64,000 nucleotides of DNA from Pseudomonas izuensis (GTDB lineage: Bacteria; Pseudomonadota; Gammaproteobacteria; Pseudomonadales; Pseudomonadaceae). This document shows positions 49,050 to 57,700 of this stretch, in pieces. Where the stretch lies: the NCBI RefSeq assembly GCF_009861505.1, contig NZ_WTFT01000022.1, positions 62,001-126,000 on the forward strand. Direction: 5' to 3'. The stretch's first letter is position 1. Each line of letters begins with the position of its first letter. A model generated the notes under the pieces. That model saw only the letters and a program-made list of their open reading frames with translations, ran no database searches and was not told the DNA's origin. The position numbers and the translations under genes are program-made.

Positions 49050-51218
49050 ATGAACAGCCTCCCTCCGCTCTCGCGTCGTGGTTTTCTCAAGGGCAGTGCC
49101 GTGCTGGGCGGCGGGCTGGTGGTGGCGTTCGTCATCCCCGGTGCCCATCGCTTTGCCATGGGCGCCGAGAACCAGGGCAACGTGTTCGCCCCCAATGCCT
49201 TCCTGCGCATCGGCAATGACAACAGCGTCACCGTGTTGCTCGGCCATTCGGAAATGGGGCAGGGCATCTGGACCGGCCTGACCATGTTGATTGCCGAAGA
49301 ACTGGACGCCGACTGGTCGAAAATTCGCGTCGAACATTCCCCGGCCTCCGCCAAGGACTATGGTCTGGCCGGATTCGGCGGCATGCAGATCACTGGCGGC
49401 TCGACCTCGACCTGGATGGAGTTCGATCGCTATCGCCAGGCCGGTGCGGCGGCGCGGTTGATGTTGATCGAGGCCGCGGCCAAGCGCTTCAATGTCGCGC
49501 CTTCCACGATTTCCACCGAATCGGGTGTAGTGATTGCTGGCGACCAGCGCGCCACCTACGGCGAACTGGCCGATGACGCCGGCAAGCTGCCGGTGCCGGA
49601 TCCGGCATCGATCAAGCTCAAGGATGCGAAAGACTGGACGATCATCGGCAAACCCACCAAGCGCCTGGACACGCCGGAGAAAATCACCGGTCGCGCCAAA
49701 TTCGGCATGGATGTGCAGTTCGATGGCCTGATGACGGCGATGGTCGCCCGTTCGCCGGTGTTCGGCGGCAGCGTCAAATCCTTTGAAGGCGCTGAGGCGC
49801 TGGCGATTCCAGGCGTGCACAAAGTGGTGCAGGTGCCGACCGGTGTGGCAGTGATCGCCGATCATTACTGGGCGGCAAAACTGGGGCGCGATGCGCTGAA
49901 GGTTGAATGGGACCTGGGGCCGAACACTGGGCTGGACAGTCAGAAACTGCTGGAGGACTTTCGCAAACTCGCCGCCACACCCGGCCTCCCGGCGAGTCAG
50001 GCAGGCGATGCCAAGGCGGCGTTGGCCAAGGCAGCCAAGACCCTCGACGTCGAGTACAGCGTGCCTTATCTGGCCCACGCGCCGATGGAACCGCTCAATT
50101 GCACGGTGAAAATCACCCAGGATAAATGCGAGATTTGGACCGGCACGCAGTTCCAGACCCTGGACCAGATGATCGCCGGGAAAATCACCGGACTCAAACC
50201 CGAGCAGGTCGAAATCCACACCGAGTTCCTCGGCGGCGGATTCGGCCGGCGGGCCAACCCGACCTCGGACTTTGTCGCCGAAGCGGTGCAGGTCGCCAAG
50301 GCGGCGGGTGCGCCGGTGAAAACCGTGTGGGCGCGGGAGGATGACATCCGTGGCGGCTACTACCGCTCGGCATTCCTGCATCAGGCGCAAGTGGGGCTTG
50401 GGGCTGACGGCCTGCCGATGGCGTGGAAGCATGTACTGGTCGGGCAATCGATCATGGCCGGCACCTCGCTCGAAGCGGCCATGGTCAAGAACGGCATCGA
50501 CAAGACGTCGGTCGAGGGCGTGGCCGATAGCCCGTATCTCGAAGGTCTGGCCAACCATCAGGTTGACCTGCATTCGCCGAAAACCGGCATCAGCGTGCTG
50601 TGGCTGCGGTCGGTGGGGCATACCCACACCGCCTTTGTCATGGAATCGCTGATCGATGAGCTGGCCACAGCCGCGGGCAAGGACCCGGTGGAGTACCGGC
50701 GGACCTTGCTCAAGGACCATCCGCGGCACCTTGGCGTGTTGAACCTGGCGGTGGAGAAGGCCAACTGGAAGGCGCCGTTGGCGGACGGCCATGCCCTGGG
50801 CGTGGCGGTGCATGAGTCGTTCGGCAGCTACGTGGCCCACGTCGCCGAAGTGTCCCAGGACAATTTGGCGATCCGTGTGCATCGGGTGGTGTGCGCGGTG
50901 GACTGCGGGATTGCGGTCAACCCGCAGAGCATCGCGGCGCAGATGGAGTCGTGCATCGCCTTCGGCCTGAGCTTCACCTTGCACAGCAAGCTGACGATCA
51001 AGGACGGACACGTGGTGCAATCCAACTACCACGATTACCAGGTGCTGCGGCTCAACGAGATGCCGGTGGTTGAAGTGCATATCCTGCCCAGCAGCGAAAA
51101 ACCCGGTGGCATCGGTGAGGCCGGTGTGCCACCCACGGCGCCGGCAGTGGCCAACGCGGTGTTCGCCCTGACTGGGCAACGTCTGCGGGAGCTGCCGCTG
51201 CAACTGTCGGGGGTGTGA
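49050..51218 (+). CDS. Molybdopterin-binding large subunit of isoquinoline-type oxidoreductase (Tat-exported)
   Basis: Predicted 722-residue xanthine-dehydrogenase-family subunit. Starts with a Tat signal (LSRRGFLKGSAVLGGGLVVAF), so it is periplasmic. The moco-binding domains follow; blocks include LLGHSEMGQGIWTGLTMLIAEELD, GGFGRRANPTSDFVAEAV and CAVDCGIAVNPQSIAAQMES. Motif KPGGIGEAGVPPTAPAVANA is the C-terminal family end, where a Glu is the usual base. ATG 49050 follows GAGG; the in-frame GTG at 49044 overlaps that site. Probably hydroxylates an N-heterocycle or oxidises an aldehyde, with electrons going to the cytochrome encoded next. Confidence 0.9.
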   Translation: MNSLPPLSRRGFLKGSAVLGGGLVVAFVIPGAHRFAMGAENQGNVFAPNAFLRIGNDNSVTVLLGHSEMGQGIWTGLTMLIAEELDADWSKIRVEHSPASAKDYGLAGFGGMQITGGSTSTWMEFDRYRQAGAAARLMLIEAAAKRFNVAPSTISTESGVVIAGDQRATYGELADDAGKLPVPDPASIKLKDAKDWTIIGKPTKRLDTPEKITGRAKFGMDVQFDGLMTAMVARSPVFGGSVKSFEGAEALAIPGVHKVVQVPTGVAVIADHYWAAKLGRDALKVEWDLGPNTGLDSQKLLEDFRKLAATPGLPASQAGDAKAALAKAAKTLDVEYSVPYLAHAPMEPLNCTVKITQDKCEIWTGTQFQTLDQMIAGKITGLKPEQVEIHTEFLGGGFGRRANPTSDFVAEAVQVAKAAGAPVKTVWAREDDIRGGYYRSAFLHQAQVGLGADGLPMAWKHVLVGQSIMAGTSLEAAMVKNGIDKTSVEGVADSPYLEGLANHQVDLHSPKTGISVLWLRSVGHTHTAFVMESLIDELATAAGKDPVEYRRTLLKDHPRHLGVLNLAVEKANWKAPLADGHALGVAVHESFGSYVAHVAEVSQDNLAIRVHRVVCAVDCGIAVNPQSIAAQMESCIAFGLSFTLHSKLTIKDGHVVQSNYHDYQVLRLNEMPVVEVHILPSSEKPGGIGEAGVPPTAPAVANAVFALTGQRLRELPLQLSGV

Positions 51219-51219
51219 G

Positions 51220-51801
51220 ATGAAACGACATCATTGGGTACTTGGCGGCTTGCTCCTGCTTTGCCTTTTCATCTATGCAACGGAGCTTTTCGCTGATGAC
51301 AAGGAGGCACTGAAGGCCTTCGATACGGTGCAGAAAGTCTTCCAGAGCCCCCGCTGCCAGAATTGCCATATTCCCGGCGATTCACCGTTGCAGTTCGATG
51401 CTGGAACGCCCCACGCCATGAATGTGGTTCGTGGCCTGGACGGCAAAGGCGCGGCGGGTTTGCCCTGCGCCACTTGCCATGCCGAAACCAATCCACCGGC
51501 CAGTTACGGTCCCAAGGCACCACCCGGTGCCCCCCATTGGAGCCTGCCGCCGGCGGCGCACAAAATGGCCTGGATCGGCCTGCCGCCCGACAAGCTGTGC
51601 AGCATGATCAAGGACCGCGCGAGCAATGGCGACCGGGATTTCGCGGCGCTGATCAAACACGTCAGCGAGGACAAGCTGGTGCTCTGGGGCTGGAATCCGG
51701 GCGGTAATCGCACGCCGGTGCCGGTTGCGCACGATATTTTTGTCACCCAGTTCAAGCTCTGGGCTGAGGCAGGAGGGCCTTGCCCGGTGCTGGGTACTTG
51801 A
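51220..51801 (+). CDS. Periplasmic cytochrome c, probable electron acceptor of the molybdoenzyme
   Basis: Predicted 193-residue exported protein with an N-terminal signal/anchor (HHWVLGGLLLLCLFIYATEL) and two CxxCH haem-c motifs, CQNCH near residue 47 and CATCH near residue 88. A WSLPP and WIGLPP region separates them from a Cys-containing C-terminus. It starts 1 nt after the molybdopterin subunit stop and would take electrons from it to the respiratory chain. Isoquinoline-oxidoreductase-type gene sets often carry such a cytochrome. Confidence 0.85.
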   Translation: MKRHHWVLGGLLLLCLFIYATELFADDKEALKAFDTVQKVFQSPRCQNCHIPGDSPLQFDAGTPHAMNVVRGLDGKGAAGLPCATCHAETNPPASYGPKAPPGAPHWSLPPAAHKMAWIGLPPDKLCSMIKDRASNGDRDFAALIKHVSEDKLVLWGWNPGGNRTPVPVAHDIFVTQFKLWAEAGGPCPVLGT

Positions 51802-51874
51802 CCATCGGTCAATGAACACGGAGTCAAACCGATATCGAGGACTCTAAAGAACATACCCTCCATGGGAGTATGTG

Positions 51875-52447
51875 ATGCTGATCTCAGGCAAACCGCACAC
51901 AACAGGTGTATGTGCAGGGACGCCACAGCAGGAGCGTGAGCTGCTGCGCGATCTTGCACGCAAGGCTGAGCAAGAGCTGATCGGGGTGCAGATGGCGAGT
52001 ATGGATGAACTGACGCTACTGCCCAATCGGCACGGTTTCCTGGCGCTGGCCCAACTGGGACTGGAGGCCTGCGGGCAACTGGGTCGACCGGCGACGCTGC
52101 TGTTTTTCAACCTGGATGACTTCAAGCGTATCAACTATCTGTTTGGCCGCACCGAGGGCGATCACGCGCTGAAGACCTTCGCCGATGTGCTGAGCATCGG
52201 ATTTCGGGAAAGTGACGTGATTGGCCGCCTGGAAGGCGCTACCTTCGTCGCCTTGCTCACCGGCTCTTGCGGCGTGGATGTCACGGCCATCAAGGCCCGG
52301 CTGGAGGAAATGCTGGATGAGCGCAATACCATGGCCCATCGCGGGTATGGCATTGGTTTCAGCATTGGGCAGATCGAGTATGACCCTACGGTTCATGGCT
52401 CGGTTGAAGAACTGTTGGTTGAGGCTGAAAAGGCGCTGGGCCGGTAG
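51875..52447 (+). CDS. Degenerate GGDEF domain protein
   Basis: Predicted 190-residue protein made of an N-terminal helix (residues 1-45) and one GGDEF domain (DELTLLPNRHGFLALAQ; FFNLDDFKRINYLFGRTEGD). The catalytic GGDEF signature is EGATF (in GRLEGATFVALL): the metal/substrate-binding acidic residues are lost, so diguanylate cyclase activity is unlikely. The inhibitory I-site RxxD is kept five residues before (RESD). It could therefore bind c-di-GMP as a receptor. It has a GGGAG site before the ATG at 51875. Stands alone, on the same strand as the molybdoenzyme genes. Confidence 0.85.
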   Translation: MLISGKPHTTGVCAGTPQQERELLRDLARKAEQELIGVQMASMDELTLLPNRHGFLALAQLGLEACGQLGRPATLLFFNLDDFKRINYLFGRTEGDHALKTFADVLSIGFRESDVIGRLEGATFVALLTGSCGVDVTAIKARLEEMLDERNTMAHRGYGIGFSIGQIEYDPTVHGSVEELLVEAEKALGR

Positions 52448-52467
52448 AGGCGGGCTGTATTGACGGG

Positions 52468-52553
52468 CCTCATCGCGAGCAGGCTCGCTCCTACAGTTGA
52501 TCTGCTGTGAACGCAAATCCACTGTAGGAGCGAGCCTGCTCGCGAAGGCGTCT
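52468..52553. repeat. REP pair
   Basis: CATCGCGAGCAGGCTCGCTCCTACAG facing CTGTAGGAGCGAGCCTGCTCGCGAAGG, about 35 bp apart, between convergent GGDEF and VOC genes. Confidence 0.8.
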
Positions 52554-52566
52554 TCATAGGCGCCGC

Positions 52567-52992
52567 CTATTTGGCAAACAATTGCCCGATATCCTTGAAC
52601 GCCTTGAACTCCAGTGCATTCCCGCACGGATCGAACAGAAACATCGTCGCCTGTTCGCCAACCTGTCCCTCAAAGCGAATCCCCGGTTCGATCACGAACC
52701 GCGTCTCCAGCGACTTCAGCCGCTGCGCCAGCGCCTCCCATTCCGCCATCCCCAGCACCACGCCGAAGTGCGGTACCGGGACGTCATGGCCGTCCACCGC
52801 ATTGGTATGAGCAGCCTCTTGCGAGGCGTTTTTCGGCGCCAGGTGAATCACCAGTTGATGGCCGAAAAAGTTGAAATCGACCCAATGATCGCTGGAACGG
52901 CCTTCTTCCAGACCAAACACGCTGCCATAAAAGTGCCGCGCGGCGGGCAGGTCATACACCGGAATGGCCAAGTGAAAAGGAGAGAGTTGCAT
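52567..52992 (-). CDS. VOC family (glyoxalase-like) dioxygenase-fold protein
   Basis: Predicted 141-residue protein. It has the glyoxalase fold start MQLSPFHLAIPVYDLPAARH, WVDFNFFGHQLVIHL, and FLFDPCGNALEFKAF with the metal-ligand-type His and Glu. This matches VOC proteins of unknown substrate. The start at 52992 has GAGG eight nt before it; the much longer frame (to 53235) crosses a REP-like repeat and the fabI terminator and is not credible. Confidence 0.85.
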   Translation of the reverse strand: MQLSPFHLAIPVYDLPAARHFYGSVFGLEEGRSSDHWVDFNFFGHQLVIHLAPKNASQEAAHTNAVDGHDVPVPHFGVVLGMAEWEALAQRLKSLETRFVIEPGIRFEGQVGEQATMFLFDPCGNALEFKAFKDIGQLFAK

Positions 52993-53021
52993 CAGGTGAG
53001 CCTCGGTCATGGAGAGTTGAG

Positions 53022-53044
53022 TGTAGGCGCTGGCTTGCCAGCGA
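53022..53044. repeat. Single REP-like half
   Basis: GGCGCTGGCTTGCCAGCGAAAAC, a single REP palindrome arm without a partner, upstream of the VOC gene. Confidence 0.55.
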
Positions 53045-53127
53045 AAACGGCATTCCACTGACTGAACTTTTAACCCTGAAATACCGGCTCCTGCAATGGA
53101 TTGCGCCCGCACTGGAATCGCAGGCAC

Positions 53128-53157
53128 AAAAAAACCCGCCAAAGAGGCGGGTTTTTT
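53128..53157. terminator. Bidirectional intrinsic terminator beside fabI
   Basis: Stem AACCCGCC / GGCGGGTT with a 5-nt loop, A-run on the left and T-run on the right, so it works both ways. It lies 17 nt past the minus-strand fabI stop. Confidence 0.88.
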
Positions 53158-53173
53158 AGTGGCTAACCGAAGA

Positions 53174-53968
53174 TCACTCTTCGAGGTTGCCCATGGCCGT
53201 GGTGTTGAAGCCACCGTCCACGTACATGATTTCACCGCTGATGCCCGACGCCAGGTCCGAGCACAGGAAGGCGCCGGCGTTGCCGACTTCTTCGATGGTG
53301 ACGTTGCGACGCAGCGGGGTTTGCGCTTCGTTGGCCGCCAGCATCTTGCGGAAGTTCTTGATGCCGGAAGCGGCGAGGGTGCGGATCGGGCCAGCCGATA
53401 CGCAGTTGACGCGAGTGCCGTCCGGGCCCAGGGAGCCGGCCAGGTAGCGTACGCCCGCTTCCAGGGAAGCCTTGGCCATGCCCATCACGTTGTAGTTCGG
53501 CATGGTGCGCTCGGCGCCCAGGTACGACAGGGTCAGCAGGCTGCCGTTGCGGCCTTTCATCATTTCGCGACCGGCCTTGGCCAGGGCCACGAAGCTGTAG
53601 GCGCTGATGTCGTGAGCGATGCGGAAACCTTCACGGGTGGTGGCTTCGGTGAAGTCGCCGTCCAGTTGGTCGCCCGGGGCGAAGCCGACGGAGTGCACGA
53701 TGCAATCCAGGCCGTCCCACTTCTTGCTCAGCTCTTCGAAGACCTTGGCGATTTCCGCGTCGCTGGCCACGTCGCACGGGAAGCACAGCTCAGGGCTCGA
53801 ACCCCAGCCTTGTGCGAACTCTTCGACACGACCCTTGAGTTTGTCGTTCTGATAAGTGAAGGCAAGCTCAGCGCCCTCGCGATGCATGGCGGCAGCGATG
53901 CCGGATGCGATGGACAGCTTGCTGGCGACACCGACGATCAGTACGCGCTTACCGGCGAGAAAACCCAT
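53174..53968 (-). CDS. fabI: Enoyl-[acyl-carrier-protein] reductase (NADH) FabI
   Basis: Predicted 264-residue cytosolic SDR-type enzyme completing each cycle of fatty-acid elongation. It shows MGFLAGKRVLIVGVASKLSI with the family's altered glycine motif, and the catalytic Tyr159-x6-Lys166 pair (YNVMGMAK) characteristic of FabI. Length matches E. coli FabI (262). Its ATG is 22 nt after the stop of the ABC ATPase gene upstream, so it can be read from the transporter operon; the same adjacency holds in P. aeruginosa (PA1806). Confidence 0.96.
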   Translation of the reverse strand: MGFLAGKRVLIVGVASKLSIASGIAAAMHREGAELAFTYQNDKLKGRVEEFAQGWGSSPELCFPCDVASDAEIAKVFEELSKKWDGLDCIVHSVGFAPGDQLDGDFTEATTREGFRIAHDISAYSFVALAKAGREMMKGRNGSLLTLSYLGAERTMPNYNVMGMAKASLEAGVRYLAGSLGPDGTRVNCVSAGPIRTLAASGIKNFRKMLAANEAQTPLRRNVTIEEVGNAGAFLCSDLASGISGEIMYVDGGFNTTAMGNLEE

Positions 53969-53989
53969 GTGTTGCTCCTCTCTTTCAGG

Positions 53990-55600
53990 TTATTGCGCAG
54001 TGTCCGGAGCCAGGAAAGCGGCTTCCAGCAACTGCTGTGTATACGGATGTTGGGGGGCGGCAAAAATGCTTTGCGCGTCCCCCTGTTCGACCACTTGACC
54101 ATGCTTGACCACCATCAGCTGGTGGCTCAGCGCTTTGACGACAGCCAGGTCATGGCTGATAAACAGATACGTCAGGTTGTACTTGGTTTGCAGTGAACGC
54201 AGCAGCTCCACCACTTGGCGTTGTACGGTCCGGTCGAGGGCCGAAGTCGGCTCGTCCAGCAGAATCAACGCCGGTTTTAACACTAATGCCCGGGCAATGG
54301 CGATTCTCTGCCGTTGCCCACCGGAAAATTCGTGGGGGTAGCGGTGCCGGGTGTCCGGGTCCAGACCTACCTCCTTGAGTGCAGCAATTATCGCTTGTTC
54401 CTGTTCCGCTTCGGTGCCGATCTTGTGAATCCGCAGGCCTTCGCCGACGATCTGGCTCACGCACATCCGTGGGCTCAGGCTGCCGAACGGGTCCTGAAAC
54501 ACCACCTGCATCTCCCGCCGCAGTGGCCTGACTTGCTGCTGCGTCAGGCAGTCTAGCTGCTTGCCTTCAAAACGGATCGCACCTTTGCTGCCGATCAGGC
54601 GCAAGATTGCCAGACCCAGCGTCGACTTGCCGGAACCGCTTTCGCCAACAATCCCCAGGGTCTGGCCCTGGGGCAGGCTGAAATTGATGCCGTCCACCGC
54701 CTTGACGTGATCCACCGTGCGCTTGAGCAGGCCTTTCTTGATCGGAAACCAGACTTTCAAGTCCTCGACCGCCAGCAAGGGCGGGCCGATCACGTTGCTC
54801 GCAGGCTTCCCGCCGGGCTCCGCTGCCAGCAGGATCCGAGTGTACGGATGCTGCGGCGCGCGGAACAACTCTTCGCACGATGCCTGTTCGACGATGCAAC
54901 CGCGCTGCATGACACATACACGATGCGCAATTCTTCGTACCAGGTTCAAATCGTGACTGATCAGTAGCAGCGCCATACCCAGGCGGGCCTGTAATTCTTT
55001 GAGCAATTCGAGGATTTTCAGCTGGACGGTCACGTCCAGCGCGGTGGTCGGCTCATCCGCGATGAGCAATTCCGGCTCGTTGGCCAACGCCATGGCAATC
55101 ATCACCCGCTGGCGCTGACCACCGGACAACTCGTGGGGCAAGGCCTTGAGGCGTTTCTCCGGCTCTGGAATGCCGACCATTTCCAGCAGTTCCAGGGTGC
55201 GTTTGGTCGCCACTTTGCCAACCAGACCCTTGTGGATGCCCAGCACTTCATTGATCTGCTTCTCGATCGAGTGCAGCGGATTGAGCGAGGTCATCGGCTC
55301 CTGGAAGATCATCGCGATCCGGTTGCCGCGGATATGGCGAATGGTTTTTTCTTTCAGGTTCAGCAGGTTTTGTCCGGAATATTCGATGGTGCCCGAAGGG
55401 TGTCGGGCGAGCGGGTAGGGCAGCAGGCGCAGGATCGAGTGAGCGGTTACCGACTTGCCGGAACCGCTTTCGCCCACCAACGCCAGAGTTTCGCCGCGCT
55501 TGATGTCGAAGCTGACATTCTCCACGACACGCTGGCAATGTTCGCCGACAACAAATTCGACGGCGAGGTCGCGCACTTCGATCAGATTTTCCTGATTCAT
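53990..55600 (-). CDS. nppD: Peptide ABC transporter double ATPase (YejF/NppD type)
   Basis: Predicted 536-residue fused dipeptide/oligopeptide ATPase with two nucleotide domains: Walker A GESGSGKSV (about 39-47) and GESGSGKST in the second half, with LSGGQRQRV and FSGGQRQRI signatures and VLDVT and LLDEPTSALDR Walker B regions. It is the YejF/NppD arrangement. The ATG at 55600 follows GAGGAAG; an in-frame start at 55624 overlaps the permease. Energises uptake of short peptides and peptide antibiotics (microcin C in E. coli; pacidamycin-type nucleosides for P. aeruginosa Npp). Last transporter gene before fabI. Confidence 0.9.
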   Translation of the reverse strand: MNQENLIEVRDLAVEFVVGEHCQRVVENVSFDIKRGETLALVGESGSGKSVTAHSILRLLPYPLARHPSGTIEYSGQNLLNLKEKTIRHIRGNRIAMIFQEPMTSLNPLHSIEKQINEVLGIHKGLVGKVATKRTLELLEMVGIPEPEKRLKALPHELSGGQRQRVMIAMALANEPELLIADEPTTALDVTVQLKILELLKELQARLGMALLLISHDLNLVRRIAHRVCVMQRGCIVEQASCEELFRAPQHPYTRILLAAEPGGKPASNVIGPPLLAVEDLKVWFPIKKGLLKRTVDHVKAVDGINFSLPQGQTLGIVGESGSGKSTLGLAILRLIGSKGAIRFEGKQLDCLTQQQVRPLRREMQVVFQDPFGSLSPRMCVSQIVGEGLRIHKIGTEAEQEQAIIAALKEVGLDPDTRHRYPHEFSGGQRQRIAIARALVLKPALILLDEPTSALDRTVQRQVVELLRSLQTKYNLTYLFISHDLAVVKALSHQLMVVKHGQVVEQGDAQSIFAAPQHPYTQQLLEAAFLAPDTAQ

Positions 55601-55601
55601 T

Positions 55602-56621
55602 TCACTTCCTCGGGTCGAAGGCATCGCGAGCGGACTCGCCGATGAACACCAGCAGGCTCAACATCAGCGCCAGCACAGCAAACGCGCTCATGCCCAGCCA
55701 CGGCGCCTGCAGGTTGGATTTGCCCTGGGCCACCAGTTCACCGAGCGACGGGCTGCCTGCCGGTAAGCCGAAGCCGAGGAAATCCAGGGCGGTCAGGGTG
55801 CCGATGGCGCCGGTCAGGATGAACGGCATGAAGGTCATGGTCGAGACCATGGCGTTGGGCAGGATGTGGCGGAACATGATCGCGCCATTCTGCATGCCCA
55901 GCGCCCGGGCCGCACGCACGTATTCCAGGTTGCGGCCGCGCAGGAACTCGGCACGGACCACGTCCACCAGGCTCATCCAGGAAAACAGCAGCATGATCCC
56001 CAGCAGCCACCAGAAGTTCGGCTGGACGAAACTGGCGAGGATGATCAGCAGGTACAGCACCGGCAAACCGGACCAGATCTCCAGGAACCGCTGCCCGGCA
56101 AGATCCACCCAGCCGCCATAGAACCCCTGCAACGCGCCGGCGATCACGCCGACGATCGAGCTGAGAAGGGTCAGTGTCAGGGCGAACAGCACCGAAATGC
56201 GGAAGCCGTAGATCACCCGGGCCAGCACGTCGCGGCCCTGGTCATCGGTGCCCAGCAGATTGTCCACTGACGGCGGCGCGGGGGCGGGGACTTTCAGGTC
56301 GTAGTTGATGCTCTGGTAGCTGAACGGAATCGGCGCCCACAGCACCCAGGCATCCTTGGCCTTGAGCAGTTCGCGGATATAAGGGCTCTTGTAATTGGCC
56401 TCCAGCGGGAACTCGCCGCCGAAGGTGGTTTCCGGATAGCGCTTGAGTGCCGGGAAATACCAGCCGTTGTCGTAGTGCACCACCAGCGGCTTGTCGTTGG
56501 CGATCAACTCGGCGCCAAGGCTGGCGCCGAACAGGACCAGAAACAGCCACAACGACCACCAACCTCGCTTGTTGGCCTTGAACAGTTCGAAGCGGCGACG
56601 ATTGAGAGGGGACAGGTTCAT
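55602..56621 (-). CDS. nppC: Peptide ABC transporter permease (YejE/NppC type)
   Basis: Predicted 339-residue inner-membrane permease. N-terminus NLSPLNRRRFELFKANKRG then one membrane segment, then a periplasmic stretch with LLGTDDQGRDVLARV, and an EAA-type loop in YVRAARALGMQNGAIMFRHI. Ends 1 nt before the ATPase ATG. Start 56621 immediately follows the previous stop at 56623. Start region is weakly supported by a ribosome site, but the family begins MNLSPLNRRR. Confidence 0.9.
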   Translation of the reverse strand: MNLSPLNRRRFELFKANKRGWWSLWLFLVLFGASLGAELIANDKPLVVHYDNGWYFPALKRYPETTFGGEFPLEANYKSPYIRELLKAKDAWVLWAPIPFSYQSINYDLKVPAPAPPSVDNLLGTDDQGRDVLARVIYGFRISVLFALTLTLLSSIVGVIAGALQGFYGGWVDLAGQRFLEIWSGLPVLYLLIILASFVQPNFWWLLGIMLLFSWMSLVDVVRAEFLRGRNLEYVRAARALGMQNGAIMFRHILPNAMVSTMTFMPFILTGAIGTLTALDFLGFGLPAGSPSLGELVAQGKSNLQAPWLGMSAFAVLALMLSLLVFIGESARDAFDPRK

Positions 56622-56622
56622 C

Positions 56623-57696
56623 TCAATGCTCCCGGCTTTCGAAGTCGATGCGCGGATCGACAAAGGTGTAGGTGAGGTCACCGATCAGTTTCACCACCAA
56701 ACCCAACAGGGTGAAGATGAACAACGTGCCGAAGACCACCGGGTAATCGCGGTTGATCGCTGCTTCGAAACTCATCAGGCCCAGGCCGTCGAGAGAGAAG
56801 ATCACTTCCACCAGCAACGAGCCGGTGAAGAAGATCCCGATGAAGGCCGACGGGAAGCCGGCGATCACCAGCAGCATGGCGTTGCGGAACACGTGGCCGT
56901 ACAACACGCGGTGATTGGTCAGGCCCTTGGCCTTGGCGGTGACCACGTACTGCTTGTTGATTTCATCGAGGAAGCTGTTTTTGGTCAGCAGGGTCATGGT
57001 GGCGAAGTTACCTATCACCAACGCGGTCACCGGCAGTGCCAGGTGCCAGAAATAATCGAGTACCTTGCCGCTCATGCTCAGCTCGTCGAAGTTGTTCGAC
57101 GTCAGTCCGCGTAATGGAAACCAGTCCAGGTAGCTGCCGCCGGCAAACACCACGATCAGCAGGATGGCGAACAGGAACGCCGGGATCGCGTAGCCGACGA
57201 TGATCGCCGAACTGGTCCAGACGTCGAAGTGGCTACCGTGGCGCGTGGCCTTGGCGATCCCCAGCGGGATCGACACCAGGTACATGATCAGGGTGCTCCA
57301 CAGCCCGAGGGAGATCGACACTGGCATCTTTTCCTTGATCAGGTCGATGACCTTGGCATCGCGGAAGAAGCTGTCGCCGAAATCCAGGGTGGCGTAGTTC
57401 TTGACCATGATCCACAAGCGTTCCGGCGCCGATTTGTCGAAGCCGTACATGTGCTCGATTTCCTTGATCAGCGCCGGGTCCAGACCCTGGGCGCCGCGAT
57501 AGGCCGAGCCGGCCACCGACACTTCCGCGCCGCCGCCGGCGATGCGGCTGGTGGCGCCTTCGAAGCCTTCGAGCTTGGCGATCATCTGTTCCACCGGCCC
57601 GCCTGGGGCCGCCTGGATGATCACGAAATTGATCAGCAAAATGCCGAACAGAGTCGGAACGATCAGCAGCAGTCGCCGAAAAATATACGCCAGCAT
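56623..57696 (-). CDS. nppB: Peptide ABC transporter permease (YejB/NppB type)
   Basis: Predicted 357-residue DppB-like permease. N-terminal MLAYIFRRLLLIVPTLFGIL and loop YVVTAKAKGLTNHRVLYGHVFRNA are typical. It begins 4 nt after the second binding-protein gene, in one transcription unit. Together with NppC forms the channel of the transporter. Confidence 0.92.
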   Translation of the reverse strand: MLAYIFRRLLLIVPTLFGILLINFVIIQAAPGGPVEQMIAKLEGFEGATSRIAGGGAEVSVAGSAYRGAQGLDPALIKEIEHMYGFDKSAPERLWIMVKNYATLDFGDSFFRDAKVIDLIKEKMPVSISLGLWSTLIMYLVSIPLGIAKATRHGSHFDVWTSSAIIVGYAIPAFLFAILLIVVFAGGSYLDWFPLRGLTSNNFDELSMSGKVLDYFWHLALPVTALVIGNFATMTLLTKNSFLDEINKQYVVTAKAKGLTNHRVLYGHVFRNAMLLVIAGFPSAFIGIFFTGSLLVEVIFSLDGLGLMSFEAAINRDYPVVFGTLFIFTLLGLVVKLIGDLTYTFVDPRIDFESREH

Positions 57697-57700
57697 CTGA

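Noticed and set aside
49017..51203. 728-codon reading frame on the minus strand
   Set aside because: Shadow of the molybdopterin large subunit gene on the + strand; high GC keeps the opposite frame open.
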